Counted from the first letter of the stretch, positions 36,507 through 46,135 are shown. The stretch is 64,000 nucleotides of DNA from Pseudomonas fluorescens Q2-87 (GCF_000281895.1 NZ_CM001558.1:2794556-2858555); one strand, 5' to 3'. A program made the numbers and translations. The notes: generated from the letters alone by a model not told the origin.

Positions 36507-37508
36507 TCACTGCCCGGCGATCTGTGCCTTGGTGTAGAACCCGTCCTTTTCCAGCAGGTCGATGTTGTCCTTGGTCAGCGGGGTAGGCGTGAGCAGGATG
36601 GTGTCGACTTTTTTGCTGCCATTGTCGTATTGCGAGCTGAAGGCAGGTTTCTCGTTGCGCGCCAGTTGCACTGAAAGCTTGGCGGCTTCGGAGGCGATCA
36701 GTTTCAGCGGTTTGTAGACGGTCATGGTCTGGGTGCCATCGATCACTCGCTTGACCGCCGCCAGGTCGGCGTCCTGGCCCGAGATCGGCACCTTGCCGGC
36801 CATTTTCTGTGCGGCCAGGGCCTGGATGGCGCCGCCGGCGGTGGCGTCGTTGGAGGCGACGATGCCGTCGATCTTGTTGTTGTTCCGGGTCAGGGCGTTC
36901 TCGACGATGCTCAAGGCTTCGGTGGGGTTCCATTCCTTGACCCATTGCTGGCCGACAATCTTGATATCGCCCTTGTCGATGGCCGGTTGCAGCACTTTCA
37001 TCTGGCCTTCGCGCAGGACCTTGGCGTTGTTGTCGGTGGGCGCGCCGCCGAGCAGGAAGTAATTACCCTTGGGCGCCGCTTTCAGGACGCCGCTGGCCTG
37101 CATCTCGCCGACCTTCTCGTTATCGAAGGAAATGTAGGCGTCGATATCGGCATTGAGGATCAAGCGGTCATAGGACACGACCTTGATTCCGGCCTTCTTC
37201 GCCTCGGCGACGGCGTTGGTCAGCACGGTGGCGTTGAACGGCACGATGACGATCACATCGACGCCACGGGAAATCAGGTTTTCGATCTGCGAGATCTGTT
37301 TCTGTTCGTTGGCGTCGGCCGACTGGACGAAGACCTTAGCGTCGAGCTTTTCCGCCGCCGCGACGAAATAGTCACGGTCCCGCGACCAGCGTTCCAGGCG
37401 CAGGTCATCGATGGAAAAACCGATTTTCGGGTGCGCCGCATCGGCCATGACCGGAAGCGAGAGCAGGGCGAGGGCGCCGGCGAGCAGGGTGCGTTTGAAG
37501 CTTTTCAT
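36507..37508 (-). CDS. xylF: D-xylose ABC transporter substrate-binding protein
   Basis: The 333-residue family 4 (Peripla_BP) sugar-binding protein has a signal peptide (LLAGALALLSLPVMADA). The mature start is KIGFSIDDLRLERWSRDRDYFVAAAEKL, characteristic of XylF, and GQDADLAAVKRVIDGTQTMTVYKP lies near the C-terminus. It captures xylose in the periplasm for XylGH. It is the first transporter gene after xylA. Confidence 0.95.
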   Translation of the reverse strand: MKSFKRTLLAGALALLSLPVMADAAHPKIGFSIDDLRLERWSRDRDYFVAAAEKLDAKVFVQSADANEQKQISQIENLISRGVDVIVIVPFNATVLTNAVAEAKKAGIKVVSYDRLILNADIDAYISFDNEKVGEMQASGVLKAAPKGNYFLLGGAPTDNNAKVLREGQMKVLQPAIDKGDIKIVGQQWVKEWNPTEALSIVENALTRNNNKIDGIVASNDATAGGAIQALAAQKMAGKVPISGQDADLAAVKRVIDGTQTMTVYKPLKLIASEAAKLSVQLARNEKPAFSSQYDNGSKKVDTILLTPTPLTKDNIDLLEKDGFYTKAQIAGQ

Positions 37509-37670
37509 GGTGGTGCGTCCTTTTATTGTTGTTTGAAAGACACTGCCTGACGATGAGCGTGGTGCGGATAGAACTGTAGAGAGTCGCCGAGCGCTGTGGG
37601 CAGAGATTTGTCGCGAGAATGTAACAACCCACTTTGGCGAATCAGATAAATCAAGGTCGTTTTTTCCGGG

Positions 37671-37710
37671 GGGCTGCTTCGCAGCCCAACGGGATAAATC
37701 CCCTCGCCAC
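37671..37710. repeat. Degenerate single REP element
   Basis: GGGCTGCTTCGCAGCCC followed by AACGGGATAAATCCCCTCGCCAC is one arm of the GTGGCGAGGG family with a changed stem. It lies between xylA and xylF, 15 bp after the xylA stop. Confidence 0.7.
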
Positions 37711-37724
37711 AGCTCAGTCTATTG

Positions 37725-39041
37725 TCAGGGGAAGATGAACCGGTTGACGACGTTTTCCAGCATCTCCTGGCGACCGCTGACGGCCTGGGGATTCAACTCG
37801 TTGGCAAAGGCATGCTCGGCCAGCGAAGCGAGGCTGAACTCTCCGGCCAACACCGCCTGGCCGAACGGTTGCTGCCAGCCGGCGTAGCGTCGATCTTTGA
37901 ATGCTTGCAGTTGATCGTCCTGCACCATGGCCGCTGCGCGCTCCAACGCCAGGGCCAGGACGTCCATGGCGGCGACGTGGCCGTGGAACAGATCGATGTC
38001 GTCCAGGCTCTGGCGCCGAACCTTGGAATCGAAGTTGAATCCACCATGGGTGAAACCGCCGGCCTTGAGGATCTCGTAGGTGGCGAGGGTCATCTCTTCG
38101 ACGCTGTTGGGGAACTGGTCGGTGTCCCAGCCGTTCTGCGGGTCGCCCCGGTTGGCGTCGATGCTGCCGAAGATGCCCAGGGAGACGGCGGTGGCGATCT
38201 CATGGTGGAAGCTGTGCCCGGCCAGGGTTGCGTGGTTGGCCTCGATGTTGACCTTGATTTCTTTTTCCAGGCCGTACTGTTGCAAGAAACCGAACACCGT
38301 GGCGCTGTCGTAATCGTATTGGTGCTTGGTCGGCTCCTGGGGCTTGGGCTCGATCAGCAAATCACCCTTGAAGCCGATCTTGTGTTTGTGTTCGACCACC
38401 ATGGCCATGAAGCGACCCAGTTGCTCGCGCTCACGCTTGAGGTCGGTGTTGAGCAGGGTTTCGTAACCTTCACGGCCACCCCAGAGGACGTAGTTGGAGC
38501 CCTTGAGACGCTGGGTGGCGTTCATGGCGCTGAAAACTTGGGCAGCGGCGCAGGCGAATATCTGCGGGTCCGGGTTGCTGGCGGCGCCTGCGGCGAAGCG
38601 CGGGTTACTGAAGCAGTTGGCGGTGCCCCACAACAATTTGATCCCGGTCTGCTCTTGATGGCGCTCCAGATGATCGACCATCTGCGCGAAGTGGTTGCGG
38701 TACTCCTTCAGTGAGTTGCCTTCGGGGGCGATGTCGGTGTCGTGGAAGCAGTAGTAATCGATGCCCAGTTTGGAGAAGAACTCGAAGGCCGCTTCGGCCT
38801 TGCCGATGGCCAGTTCCATCGGGTCCCCGCTGCGCTGCCACGGGCGCTTGAAGGTGCCGGCGCCGAACACGTCCGAACCCGGCCAGACAAAGGTATGCCA
38901 GTAGCAGACCGCCATGCGCAGGTGCTCGCGCATGGGTTTGCCGAGGATCAGCTTGTCGGCGTCATAGTGGCGGAAGGCAAGGGGTGAGGCGCTGGCGGCG
39001 CCCTCGTAGCGAATCTTGTCGACACCGGGGAAGTACGGCAT
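37725..39041 (-). CDS. xylA: Xylose isomerase
   Basis: The 438-residue class II enzyme interconverts D-xylose and D-xylulose. It has [13 protein letters not shown] with the catalytic His and Asp near residue 100, the [14 protein letters not shown] signature, and the metal ligands in [18 protein letters not shown] and DANRGD. The start [14 protein letters not shown] fits the family. No xylB lies beside it; MtlY is the xylulokinase in the window. It is divergent from xylR. Confidence 0.97.
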   Translation of the reverse strand: MPYFPGVDKIRYEGAASASPLAFRHYDADKLILGKPMREHLRMAVCYWHTFVWPGSDVFGAGTFKRPWQRSGDPMELAIGKAEAAFEFFSKLGIDYYCFHDTDIAPEGNSLKEYRNHFAQMVDHLERHQEQTGIKLLWGTANCFSNPRFAAGAASNPDPQIFACAAAQVFSAMNATQRLKGSNYVLWGGREGYETLLNTDLKREREQLGRFMAMVVEHKHKIGFKGDLLIEPKPQEPTKHQYDYDSATVFGFLQQYGLEKEIKVNIEANHATLAGHSFHHEIATAVSLGIFGSIDANRGDPQNGWDTDQFPNSVEEMTLATYEILKAGGFTHGGFNFDSKVRRQSLDDIDLFHGHVAAMDVLALALERAAAMVQDDQLQAFKDRRYAGWQQPFGQAVLAGEFSLASLAEHAFANELNPQAVSGRQEMLENVVNRFIFP

Positions 39042-39108
39042 GGGCGGTTTCCTTATTGTTCTTGGCGGTGACTCGATACTAACGCCGGCCCCAGCGCCGC
39101 TGATTATG

Positions 39109-39135
39109 AAAATCACCAAGGCGCAGTGCGATTTT
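39109..39135. promoter_or_regulatory. Candidate XylR operator in the xylA-xylR gap
   Basis: AAAATC (39109-39114) and GATTTT (39130-39135) form an inverted repeat with starts 21 bp apart (two helical turns), in the 155-bp divergent region. XylR, as an AraC-type dimer, would be expected to bind paired half-sites here. This is pattern-based only. Confidence 0.35.
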
Positions 39136-39196
39136 GAGTATTGAGATTCACCCGCCCGGCGCCTAGTCTGTGTCGATCGGCCCAGGATAAACGACC

Positions 39197-40384
39197 ATGA
39201 AGACCGTCCCGCCCGTCCACCGCATCGCACTGTTGTTCAACGGCAGTAAGATCTATGACCGCGGCATCATCAGTGGCATCGGCAACTACTTGAGCAGCAC
39301 GCGCGCCTCTTGGGACTTGTTCCTTGAAGAGGATTTCCTTTGCCGCCTCAAAGGCATCGAGCGCTGGCAGGGCGACGGGATCATTGCCGACTTCGATGAC
39401 CCGCTGATCGGCGAGGCGCTGGCCGGGATCAAGTTGCCCGTGGTGGCGGTGGGTGGTTCCTATCAGGATGAACGCGCTTATCCGAAGGGCATTCCCTATG
39501 TCGCCACCGATAACGATGCGCTGATGAAGCTGGCTTACGAGCACCTGATCGAGGCCGGGCTGACCCGTTTTGCCTGCTTCAGCCTGCCTGAAGCACAAGC
39601 CAATCGCTGGGCCCAGGAAAGGGAAAAGGCTTTTCGCCGGCTAGTGCAACGCGATGGACTGCCCGCCGAGGTCTACCGTGGCATGGGCACCAGCGCACCG
39701 CTCTGGGACAGCGCCGTCGAACAACAGATCGCCTGGCTGCAAAGCCTGCCCAAACCCATCGGCATCATCGCCGTCAGTGACGCCCGCGCCCGGCAGTTGC
39801 TGCAAGCCTGCCTGACCGCCGGAATCGCGGTGCCGGAGCAGGTGGCCTTGATCGGCATCGACAACGACCCCCTGACCCGCAGCCTGACGCGGGTGCCGCT
39901 GAGTTCGGTGATCCAAGGCACCGAAACCATGGGCCGGACCGCCGCGCGCCTGCTCCACCAAATGTTGCACGGCATGCCATCTACGGGCACGCAGATTCTG
40001 GTGCCGCCGGATGCAATCAACGTGCAGGTATCGAGCCTGCACCAACCGTTGGGCAATCCCTATGTGATGCAGGCGCTGTTGTTCATTCGCCAATACGCCT
40101 GCCAAGGTATCAAGACCGCCCAGGTGGCCGCGTATGTGGGGATATCGCGCTCGTCGCTGGAATCACACTTTCGCAAGGAGCGCGGTTGCAGCGTTCACGA
40201 TGAGATCCTGCGCTTCAAACTGGCGGCCGCCGCCAGCGGACTGGAAAATACGGATGCGCCAATTGCCGATATCGCCCTGGGCTGCGGTTTCAAATCGGCC
40301 CAGTACCTGCACACGGTCTTTCGTCGGGAGTTTGGTTGTACGCCGAGGGAGTATCAGCAGGGGGCTGTTGCAGTGAATCAATGA
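39197..40384 (+). CDS. xylR: Xylose-responsive AraC-family activator
   Basis: The 395-residue protein has an N-terminal LacI-like sugar-sensing domain ([24 protein letters not shown] to about 275, including [19 protein letters not shown]). A C-terminal AraC domain has helix-turn-helix motifs [24 protein letters not shown] and [25 protein letters not shown]. This architecture is that of XylR, which binds xylose and activates xylA and xylFGH. It is divergent from xylA. Confidence 0.95.
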   Translation: MKTVPPVHRIALLFNGSKIYDRGIISGIGNYLSSTRASWDLFLEEDFLCRLKGIERWQGDGIIADFDDPLIGEALAGIKLPVVAVGGSYQDERAYPKGIPYVATDNDALMKLAYEHLIEAGLTRFACFSLPEAQANRWAQEREKAFRRLVQRDGLPAEVYRGMGTSAPLWDSAVEQQIAWLQSLPKPIGIIAVSDARARQLLQACLTAGIAVPEQVALIGIDNDPLTRSLTRVPLSSVIQGTETMGRTAARLLHQMLHGMPSTGTQILVPPDAINVQVSSLHQPLGNPYVMQALLFIRQYACQGIKTAQVAAYVGISRSSLESHFRKERGCSVHDEILRFKLAAAASGLENTDAPIADIALGCGFKSAQYLHTVFRREFGCTPREYQQGAVAVNQ

Positions 40385-40436
40385 GCCGATGTGGCGGGCT
40401 GCATTCGTTTAAGTGACACTGCGCCGAATTGCTCTC

Positions 40437-40566
40437 GTGGCGAGGGAGCTTGCTCCCGCTCGGCGGCGCAGTCGTCGTAAAACCGGTACATGCGGTGCAT
40501 CAGGTAAACCGTAGTGACTGGTTTGGGGCTGCTTCGCAGCCCAGCGGGAGCAAGCTCCCTCGCCAC
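40437..40566. repeat. REPIN downstream of xylR
   Basis: GTGGCGAGGGAGCTTGCTCCCGC and its inverse enclose GGCGGCGCAG / GCTGCTTCGCAGCCC arms. It lies between xylR and the next plus-strand gene. Confidence 0.9.
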
Positions 40567-40671
40567 AGGTTTTTGTATGAGTTTCACGGTAACAGCATTA
40601 ACGCGGTGAAGTAATCCAAGGCCTGTCTCGGATGAGCAGGTTGCGTGATCGAATTGTTAGGGACGAGCTCA

Positions 40672-41799
40672 ATGGCGTTAAGAGTGCTGGTGGTCGGCGG
40701 CTACGGAAATTTTGGCAGCATTGTTTGCCGGCATCTGGCGGCGATGCCGGGTGTGGACCTGGTTATTTCGGGGCGCGACCCGCACAAGTTGCTGCGCAAG
40801 GTCGATGAGTTGAAAGACCAGTGGGGCACGGTCTGTGAAAGTTGGTGCGGCGACGCCATGGGGGCACCGTTCAAAACGGTCCTGGAGGCGCTGGACATCC
40901 AGCTGGTCATCCATACCGGTGGTCCATTCCAGGGGCAGTCCTATGCGGTTGCCGAGAGTTGCATCGACGCGGGTGTGAACTATTGCGACTTGTCTGATTC
41001 CAGGGCGTTTGTCACTGGCATTGGCGCGCTCGATGCCCGGGCCCGGCAGGCGGGCGTGGCGATCCTCAGCGGTTGCAGTTCCGTGCCGACGCTGTCCGCC
41101 GCGATCATCGATCAGCAGCGCCATCGTTTCATGCGCATTGAATCGATCGAACATGGCATTTCCTCGTCGGCCAAGATGCCTGGGCTGTCGACCATCGAAG
41201 GGGTACTGGCCTACGCGGGCAAACCGATCAAGCAACTCAAGGACGGCCAGGTGCACGAAGTCCTGGGATGGCAGGACCTCAAACTTCGTAGAATGGCGCA
41301 CCTGGGCACGCGGGTATTGGCTAACGTCGATGTGCCGGACCTCGATATCTTTGCCAGCCGCTACGGTGCCCAGACGTTGAGCTTCAAGGCCGGCGCGGGC
41401 CTGAAGCTGGCGGGCGTTGCCAATTACCTGCTGGCCCAGGCAATGCGGGTGGGCATGGTGCGCAACCATCTCCCTTGGGCTGCGAGGCTTCACCGTTGCG
41501 GACTATGGTTCGAGCGGTTTGGCGATGGCAAGAGCGCGATGTACATCGATGTCCATGGCATCGGCGTCGATGAAAAACCACTGTCCATGACGGCCCAGCT
41601 CACCGCGTTGAACGACAAGGGCCCGGAAATCCCCAGTTGCGCAGCCGTAGCCCTGGCCGCGAAAATCGCCCAGGGCTACGTGCCCGAACCTGGTGCCCGG
41701 GCTTGCGTGGGTGAAATCACCGTCGACGAATACATGGCTGCCATCAACGATCCGCAGAACCTCAGCCTGTCCGTGCACTTCTCTGGCGAGCCGGGTTGA
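40672..41799 (+). CDS. Saccharopine dehydrogenase-like NAD(P)-binding protein
   Basis: The 375-residue protein begins with a Rossmann motif, ALRVLVVGGYGNFGSIVCRHLA, continues with VISGRDPHKLLRKVDEL, and has HTGGPFQGQSYAVAESCIDAGVNYCDLSD, the saccharopine dehydrogenase NADP-binding family pattern. Family members are oxidoreductases of varied or unknown substrate; nothing local indicates lysine metabolism. The ATG at 40672 follows AGGGA. The following DUF2269 gene starts 2 bp after its stop, so they form an operon. Confidence 0.8.
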   Translation: MALRVLVVGGYGNFGSIVCRHLAAMPGVDLVISGRDPHKLLRKVDELKDQWGTVCESWCGDAMGAPFKTVLEALDIQLVIHTGGPFQGQSYAVAESCIDAGVNYCDLSDSRAFVTGIGALDARARQAGVAILSGCSSVPTLSAAIIDQQRHRFMRIESIEHGISSSAKMPGLSTIEGVLAYAGKPIKQLKDGQVHEVLGWQDLKLRRMAHLGTRVLANVDVPDLDIFASRYGAQTLSFKAGAGLKLAGVANYLLAQAMRVGMVRNHLPWAARLHRCGLWFERFGDGKSAMYIDVHGIGVDEKPLSMTAQLTALNDKGPEIPSCAAVALAAKIAQGYVPEPGARACVGEITVDEYMAAINDPQNLSLSVHFSGEPG

Positions 41800-41801
41800 C
41801 G

Positions 41802-42182
41802 ATGCTCTACCTGTCCCTGAAATACATCCATATCATTGCCGCGATTTTCCTGTTCGGCTTCGGCATGGGTTCCTATCTCTACTTGATCGCCGCCAGTCGC
41901 ACCGGCAATCCCCAAGTAATTGCCCATGTGGCAAGGACGGTCGTGCAGTTCGATACCTGGATTACCACGCCCGCAGGGTTCATCCAGATCATCAGCGGTT
42001 ACTGGCTCATGAAGCTGGCCGGGCTTTCCCTGACCACGGCATGGGTCGCGACTTCGCTGATTATTTTCTTGTGCGTGGGGTCGCTCTGGCTTCCAGTCCT
42101 GGTGCTACAGAAACGGCTATATGTGATGGCGTCGAGCGTGGCCTGGCATGAGCAAAGGGGTAGGGGTTGGACGAATCTGTGA
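41802..42182 (+). CDS. DUF2269-like integral membrane protein, short at the C-terminus
   Basis: The 126-residue protein has three clear membrane segments: YIHIIAAIFLFGFGMGSYLYLI, WITTPAGFIQIISGYWLMKLAG and WVATSLIIFLCVGSLWLPVLVL. The start LYLSLKYIHIIAAI is typical of DUF2269. Members usually have about 150 residues and a fourth segment, but here the protein ends in a charged tail (AWHEQRGRGWTNL) right after the third. It may be natural or a truncation. Function unknown. Confidence 0.65.
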   Translation: MLYLSLKYIHIIAAIFLFGFGMGSYLYLIAASRTGNPQVIAHVARTVVQFDTWITTPAGFIQIISGYWLMKLAGLSLTTAWVATSLIIFLCVGSLWLPVLVLQKRLYVMASSVAWHEQRGRGWTNL

Positions 42183-42299
42183 GTTCGGCATAAACGTGGT
42201 CTACATAGCGCCTGGTAATCCGGGTAATACCCGTGTCCAGCTAAAAGAACGTGCCGAATCAATGCTCGACTGCAATGACTTAAGGACCTGAGCCGAACG

Positions 42300-43193
42300 A
42301 TGAACGATGACCCCCACGCGCTGTATATACGCTTCCAGTCCCCTGATCCTGGCATAGGGCCACGCGTCCAGGCGCCGATGCTCCCCCAGGAGCAGGCCAT
42401 GGCTCGGTGGCATGCGGCCGGGCATCGTTTCAGTTGGCTAGAGGTGCTGGTGCCGCCACTGTGTTTTGGCCCGATTCTGCCGCCCCTCGCGTTGCTGCCG
42501 GGTCTGTTGGCTTATCAAGCGCTATTGGCTCCAAGCCTGGATCTGGATGGCATCGTCGGGCAGTCCTTTGGCTGGCTGGCGGTGGTCACGTTGCTCTTCA
42601 CGATGCTTTGGGGCCTGCGCAATTTTTTGCGGGACAAGCACGACCCGGTGAAGCGCTATTGGCAGTCCATGCCGGCTCAAGGCGTGGTCGAGCTTGAGCA
42701 GCATGACCTGGTGTCCGGCATCAGCCTGTGGTCAAACGACTTTGATCCGGACTGCAATACCCTCCTGCGCTGGGCCAACGGCAAGCTGGAATCCGTGCAG
42801 GACAGCGGTGTGTTGCAATGGATCCTGGCCAGGACGATGGCAGGGCATTGGCTGATATTCAAGGAAGAGTATCCGGGCGACTTCTGCTACGGACCGGTTG
42901 GCCGGATGCCCGAGGCGAAAAAGCAATTGCAACCCTGCCAGCAACTGGCGATTGCGTTCGCTCCCGGTACCAACCTCCCACTGGGCCGACGTTTCGACGG
43001 CTCGCCGATACCGATGGTGAATACGCCGTACTGGATGTCTGTCAATGAGCTCAAGCGCCTTGCCGAGGCCGCCCATCACTGGATGTTCTTTGCGCCAGAT
43101 CGCTATGCCGTGGTCAATGATCAGGATGCCGCCTGGGTGCAGCGGATGGTGGACAGGGCACAAGCCAGTGTCGGGCCCCAGCCGGCGCGATGA
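42300..43193 (+). CDS. Hypothetical protein with two membrane segments
   Basis: I do not recognise this 297-residue protein. Two hydrophobic stretches at about residues 47-75 (LEVLVPPLCFGPILPPLALLPGLLAYQALL) and 88-106 (FGWLAVVTLLFTMLWGLRNFL) form a hairpin, followed by a soluble C-terminal domain of about 190 residues rich in Trp and Pro. The gene starts after a 117-bp gap and has ordinary codon use. It probably has its soluble part on the cytoplasmic side. No catalytic motif is evident. Confidence 0.65.
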   Translation: MNDDPHALYIRFQSPDPGIGPRVQAPMLPQEQAMARWHAAGHRFSWLEVLVPPLCFGPILPPLALLPGLLAYQALLAPSLDLDGIVGQSFGWLAVVTLLFTMLWGLRNFLRDKHDPVKRYWQSMPAQGVVELEQHDLVSGISLWSNDFDPDCNTLLRWANGKLESVQDSGVLQWILARTMAGHWLIFKEEYPGDFCYGPVGRMPEAKKQLQPCQQLAIAFAPGTNLPLGRRFDGSPIPMVNTPYWMSVNELKRLAEAAHHWMFFAPDRYAVVNDQDAAWVQRMVDRAQASVGPQPAR

Positions 43194-43233
43194 GTCCCGC
43201 CGCTGATCACGGTTGATCCGCTTCAGTTCCGGT

Positions 43234-43482
43234 TCACTTTTCGTCGTGGAGCCACGTGTCCACCACCCGCCGATCCAGTTCCTCCCACTCAGCCATGCCC
43301 AATACCCGGGTGGTGTTCAGCCCGCGTAGATAGCCGCGCAGTTGATTAGCTGTGGCCCGCTTGAATTCCGGGTCGGGTTCGGTGCTGCTCAACAGCACGC
43401 TTTCGTACTGGATCAGGTACTCGGCCACCCGCTCACGGAAGTCGGGCAATACCGCGTCGCGAATCAAATCAAACGTTCTCAT
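43234..43482 (-). CDS. Conserved-looking small hypothetical protein
   Basis: The 82-residue all-helical, acidic protein (MRTFDLIRDAVLPDFRERVAEYLIQYESV to DRRVVDTWLHDEK) has no signal peptide and no known motif that I can see. Codon use is like its neighbours and it converges with the preceding gene. Function unknown. Confidence 0.6.
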   Translation of the reverse strand: MRTFDLIRDAVLPDFRERVAEYLIQYESVLLSSTEPDPEFKRATANQLRGYLRGLNTTRVLGMAEWEELDRRVVDTWLHDEK

Positions 43483-43633
43483 GGTTAGGCCTCATCAGTC
43501 TCACTCAGCTTGCAACTATTGCTATGAGTAATAGTGACCATTACCAAATGCAAGTTCTGCTTTGCCGACAATCATCGGAAAATCAGCGCCATCGAACTTG
43601 CAACCCAGTTTTTTTATTTTCAGGACCCAACCC

Positions 43634-43975
43634 ATGCGCTCTTTATTTTTGCTTCCCATGGCGTTTGCCTCGTTGCTGTTGGCCGGATGTGCCTCCGCGC
43701 CGAACGACCCGACCCTGACTTTGCAAACCAGCAAGAGCCCTGAACAGTATGCTGATTGCGTCGTTCCGAAATTGCAGGGCAGCGCATTGAACCCAATGGT
43801 TTCGCAGACTCAGCGCAGTTACCGCATCGTGGTGCCGAGCAAGATCTCGGCGGACAACGTGCTGGAGGCCTACAAGGCCGGGAACGGCGGCAAGGTATTC
43901 GTCTACGAACGCCATTTGCTGGCTTCGAACCTTCTGCCTTCGAGTTTTGAGCGCGCCGCCCAAGACTGCATCTGA
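43634..43975 (+). CDS. Small lipoprotein
   Basis: The 113-residue protein has a lipobox at the end of its signal peptide (LPMAFASLLLAGCASAPNDP; lipidated Cys at residue 19). The mature part contains two cysteines (DCVVPKL near the start, AAQDCI at the end) that could form a disulfide. It has no known domain that I recognise. Apparently monocistronic, with its own strong terminator at 44036-44068. Confidence 0.8.
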   Translation: MRSLFLLPMAFASLLLAGCASAPNDPTLTLQTSKSPEQYADCVVPKLQGSALNPMVSQTQRSYRIVVPSKISADNVLEAYKAGNGGKVFVYERHLLASNLLPSSFERAAQDCI

Positions 43976-44035
43976 CCGGCCCGCAAACGCTTTTCGCAGT
44001 GCTCCTTTGGTTGGCCGCAACCAACCAATTCTTTG

Positions 44036-44068
44036 CCCCGCACCGTATTCGGTGGCGGGGTTTTTTTT
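44036..44068 (+). terminator. Rho-independent terminator after the lipoprotein gene
   Basis: CCCCGCACCG (44036-44045) pairs with CGGTGGCGGGG (44050-44060), with one mismatch or bulge, and is followed by eight T residues. Confidence 0.9.
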
Positions 44069-44103
44069 GTCCGCTTGGTCAGCCTGCCGATCAATAATCC
44101 TTT

Positions 44104-44191
44104 GTAGAAGCGGGCTTGCCCGCGAAGAGGCCTTCACATTCAGCACTGATGCCAGCTGACCCAACGCCTTCGCGGGCAAGCCCGCTCCCAC
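44104..44191. repeat. REPIN (GTGGGAGCGGGC type) with one decayed arm
   Basis: The left arm reads GTAGAAGCGGGCTTGCCCGCGAAG (changed in the outer stem) and the right arm CTTCGCGGGCAAGCCCGCTCCCAC is intact. It lies between the lipoprotein terminator and the DeoR gene; the rest of this 311-bp gap holds only presumptive promoter sequence. Confidence 0.85.
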
Positions 44192-44286
44192 AGTGTTTCA
44201 AGGTTTAGATTTGACGCCTCGCTGCAGAATCGGCATATTTTGCGCGTTTGTGATCATTGGTGCTCGTTTATGCAGGTTGTACAGTC

Positions 44287-45072
44287 ATGACTTCAACTCA
44301 CGAAGCGTTTCCCGGTGAACGTCAGCAATTGATCAGCGAGCGTCTTGCCCGCTACGGCCGAGTGATAGCGGCCGACCTGGCCAGCGAACTCAACGTGTCG
44401 GAGCATTCGATACGGCGCGACCTGGGCGCGTTGGCAGCGGCGGGGGTGTGCAAGCGCGTCTATGGCGGCGCGATCCTGTTGCCCGCGGCCGAACGGCCGA
44501 TGGAAGTGCGCGTACGGCAGGACCCCGCACGCAAAGGCAGCCTTGGCCAGGCCGCGGCGTCGTTGCTACGGGCGGGCCAGCATGTGTTCATCGATGTCGG
44601 CTCGACGAACCTGGCGATTGCCTGCGCCATTGATCCGCAACTGCAACTGACCGTCACCACCAACTCGCCATTGATTGCGGTGCAATTGATGAAATTGCCG
44701 CGGGTCGAAGTCATCCTGTTGGGAGGCCGCTTGAACACGGTCGCCGGTGGTGTGATCGGGCTGACAGCGGTTCAGCAGCTTCGGCAATTCAGTTTTGACC
44801 TGTGCTTTCTCGGCGCTTGTGCCATCGATCCGGACAACGGCGTCACCGCTTTCGGCCTGGAAGACGCTGAGTTCAAGCGCGCAGTCGTCGCGGCAAGCGG
44901 TCAGGTGGTGGCGGCGGTGACCAATGAGAAGCTGTCCAGCGTGGCACATTATCAGGTGGCGTCGTGCGAAGAGGTCGCCGCCCTGGTGGTGGAACATGAC
45001 GCGCCGCACGAGCGGCTGGAGCCGTTCTTCGGCCGGGTTTCCCAGGTGGTGACGACCACTGAAGAGCCTTAG
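44287..45072 (+). CDS. DeoR-family transcriptional regulator
   Basis: The 261-residue protein has the DeoR winged-helix motif near the N-terminus (RYGRVIAADLASELNVSEHSIRRDLGALAAAGVCKRVYGGA) and a C-terminal sugar-phosphate isomerase-like sensor domain (VFIDVGSTNLAIAC, TTNSPLIAVQL, ILLGGRLN). Regulators of this type usually repress sugar genes and sense a phosphorylated sugar. The next gene, 136 bp downstream, is galactose dehydrogenase, the natural candidate target. Confidence 0.88.
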   Translation: MTSTHEAFPGERQQLISERLARYGRVIAADLASELNVSEHSIRRDLGALAAAGVCKRVYGGAILLPAAERPMEVRVRQDPARKGSLGQAAASLLRAGQHVFIDVGSTNLAIACAIDPQLQLTVTTNSPLIAVQLMKLPRVEVILLGGRLNTVAGGVIGLTAVQQLRQFSFDLCFLGACAIDPDNGVTAFGLEDAEFKRAVVAASGQVVAAVTNEKLSSVAHYQVASCEEVAALVVEHDAPHERLEPFFGRVSQVVTTTEEP

Positions 45073-45208
45073 TGCGGGTGGCAACAGGTTGGAGCGACTG
45101 CGCCAGTGGCAATGACAAATAAACGGATACGCGACGATCCCATTGTCCGCGACATGAATTACCGCTAGTTTGCTGCCCCTGCATAAGTACAAAAATCAGG
45201 AGTCATCG

Positions 45209-46135
45209 ATGCAACCGATTCGTCTCGGTCTGGTGGGCTACGGCAAGATTGCCCAGGACCAACACGTTCCAGCTATTCTCACCAACCCCGCGTTCCAACT
45301 GGTGGCTGTGGCCACGCAGGGGCAGCCTTGTGCCGGGGTGGAGAACTTCCGCTCCCTGGGCGAGCTGCTCGACCACGGTCCGCAAGTCGATGCGATTGCG
45401 TTTTGCACGCCACCGCAAGGTCGATTCGCGCTGGTGCAGCAGGCGCTGGCGGCGGGCAAGCACGTGCTGGTGGAAAAGCCGCCATGCGCCACGTTGGGTG
45501 AAGCAATGGCGTTGGTGGATCAGGTCCGCGAGCAAGGCGTCAGCGGTTTGTTCGCCTGGCATTCGCGGTACGCGCCGGGCATCGAAGCCGCCCGCGACTG
45601 GCTGGCGGGCCGCACATTGCAAAGCGTACAGATCGATTGGAAGGAAGACGTGCGCAAGTGGCACCCGGGCCAGGCGTGGATCTGGCAACCCGGTGGGCTG
45701 GGTGTGTTCGATCCAGGCATCAACGCCTTGTCGATTGCTACCCATCTGTTGGCACTGCCGTTGTTCGTCGAGTCGGCGGAATTGCGCGTGCCGGACAACT
45801 GCCAGTCGCCGATTGCCGCCAGTATCAAGATGGCTGACGCGCGCCACCTCGATATCCGGGCCGAATTCGATTTCGATCACGGTCACGACGAGCTCTGGAG
45901 CATCGAGATTCGTTGCACCGAAGGCGTCCTGCGCCTGGACAATGGCGGCGCCCTGTTGAGCATCGATGGCGTGCGCCAGGTGGTTTGCGAGGAAGGCGAG
46001 TACGCGGCGGTGTATCGGCATTTCCAACGGCTGATTGCCGACAAGACCAGCGATATGGACTTGCAACCGTTGCGGCTGGTCGCGGACAGCTTTTTCGTCG
46101 GCAGTCGGACGTTGGTCGAGCCGTTCTACGATTAA
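45209..46135 (+). CDS. gal: D-galactose 1-dehydrogenase
   Basis: The 308-residue Gfo/Idh/MocA oxidoreductase has N-terminal NAD(P) motif GLVGYGKIAQDQHVPAI, the family motif VEKPPCATLGEA, and WIWQPGGLGVFDPGINAL with the catalytic residues. From memory it is almost the same as the P. fluorescens galactose dehydrogenase, which oxidises D-galactose to galactonolactone in the De Ley-Doudoroff pathway. The other enzymes of that pathway are not beside it. A strong AGGAG precedes the ATG. The methyltransferase gene follows after 16 bp. Confidence 0.9.
   Translation: MQPIRLGLVGYGKIAQDQHVPAILTNPAFQLVAVATQGQPCAGVENFRSLGELLDHGPQVDAIAFCTPPQGRFALVQQALAAGKHVLVEKPPCATLGEAMALVDQVREQGVSGLFAWHSRYAPGIEAARDWLAGRTLQSVQIDWKEDVRKWHPGQAWIWQPGGLGVFDPGINALSIATHLLALPLFVESAELRVPDNCQSPIAASIKMADARHLDIRAEFDFDHGHDELWSIEIRCTEGVLRLDNGGALLSIDGVRQVVCEEGEYAAVYRHFQRLIADKTSDMDLQPLRLVADSFFVGSRTLVEPFYD

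Noticed and set aside
42183..42291. Open frame after the DUF2269 stop as a frameshifted C-terminus
   Set aside because: The reading (about 36 residues to 42291) is hydrophilic and lacks the expected fourth membrane segment.
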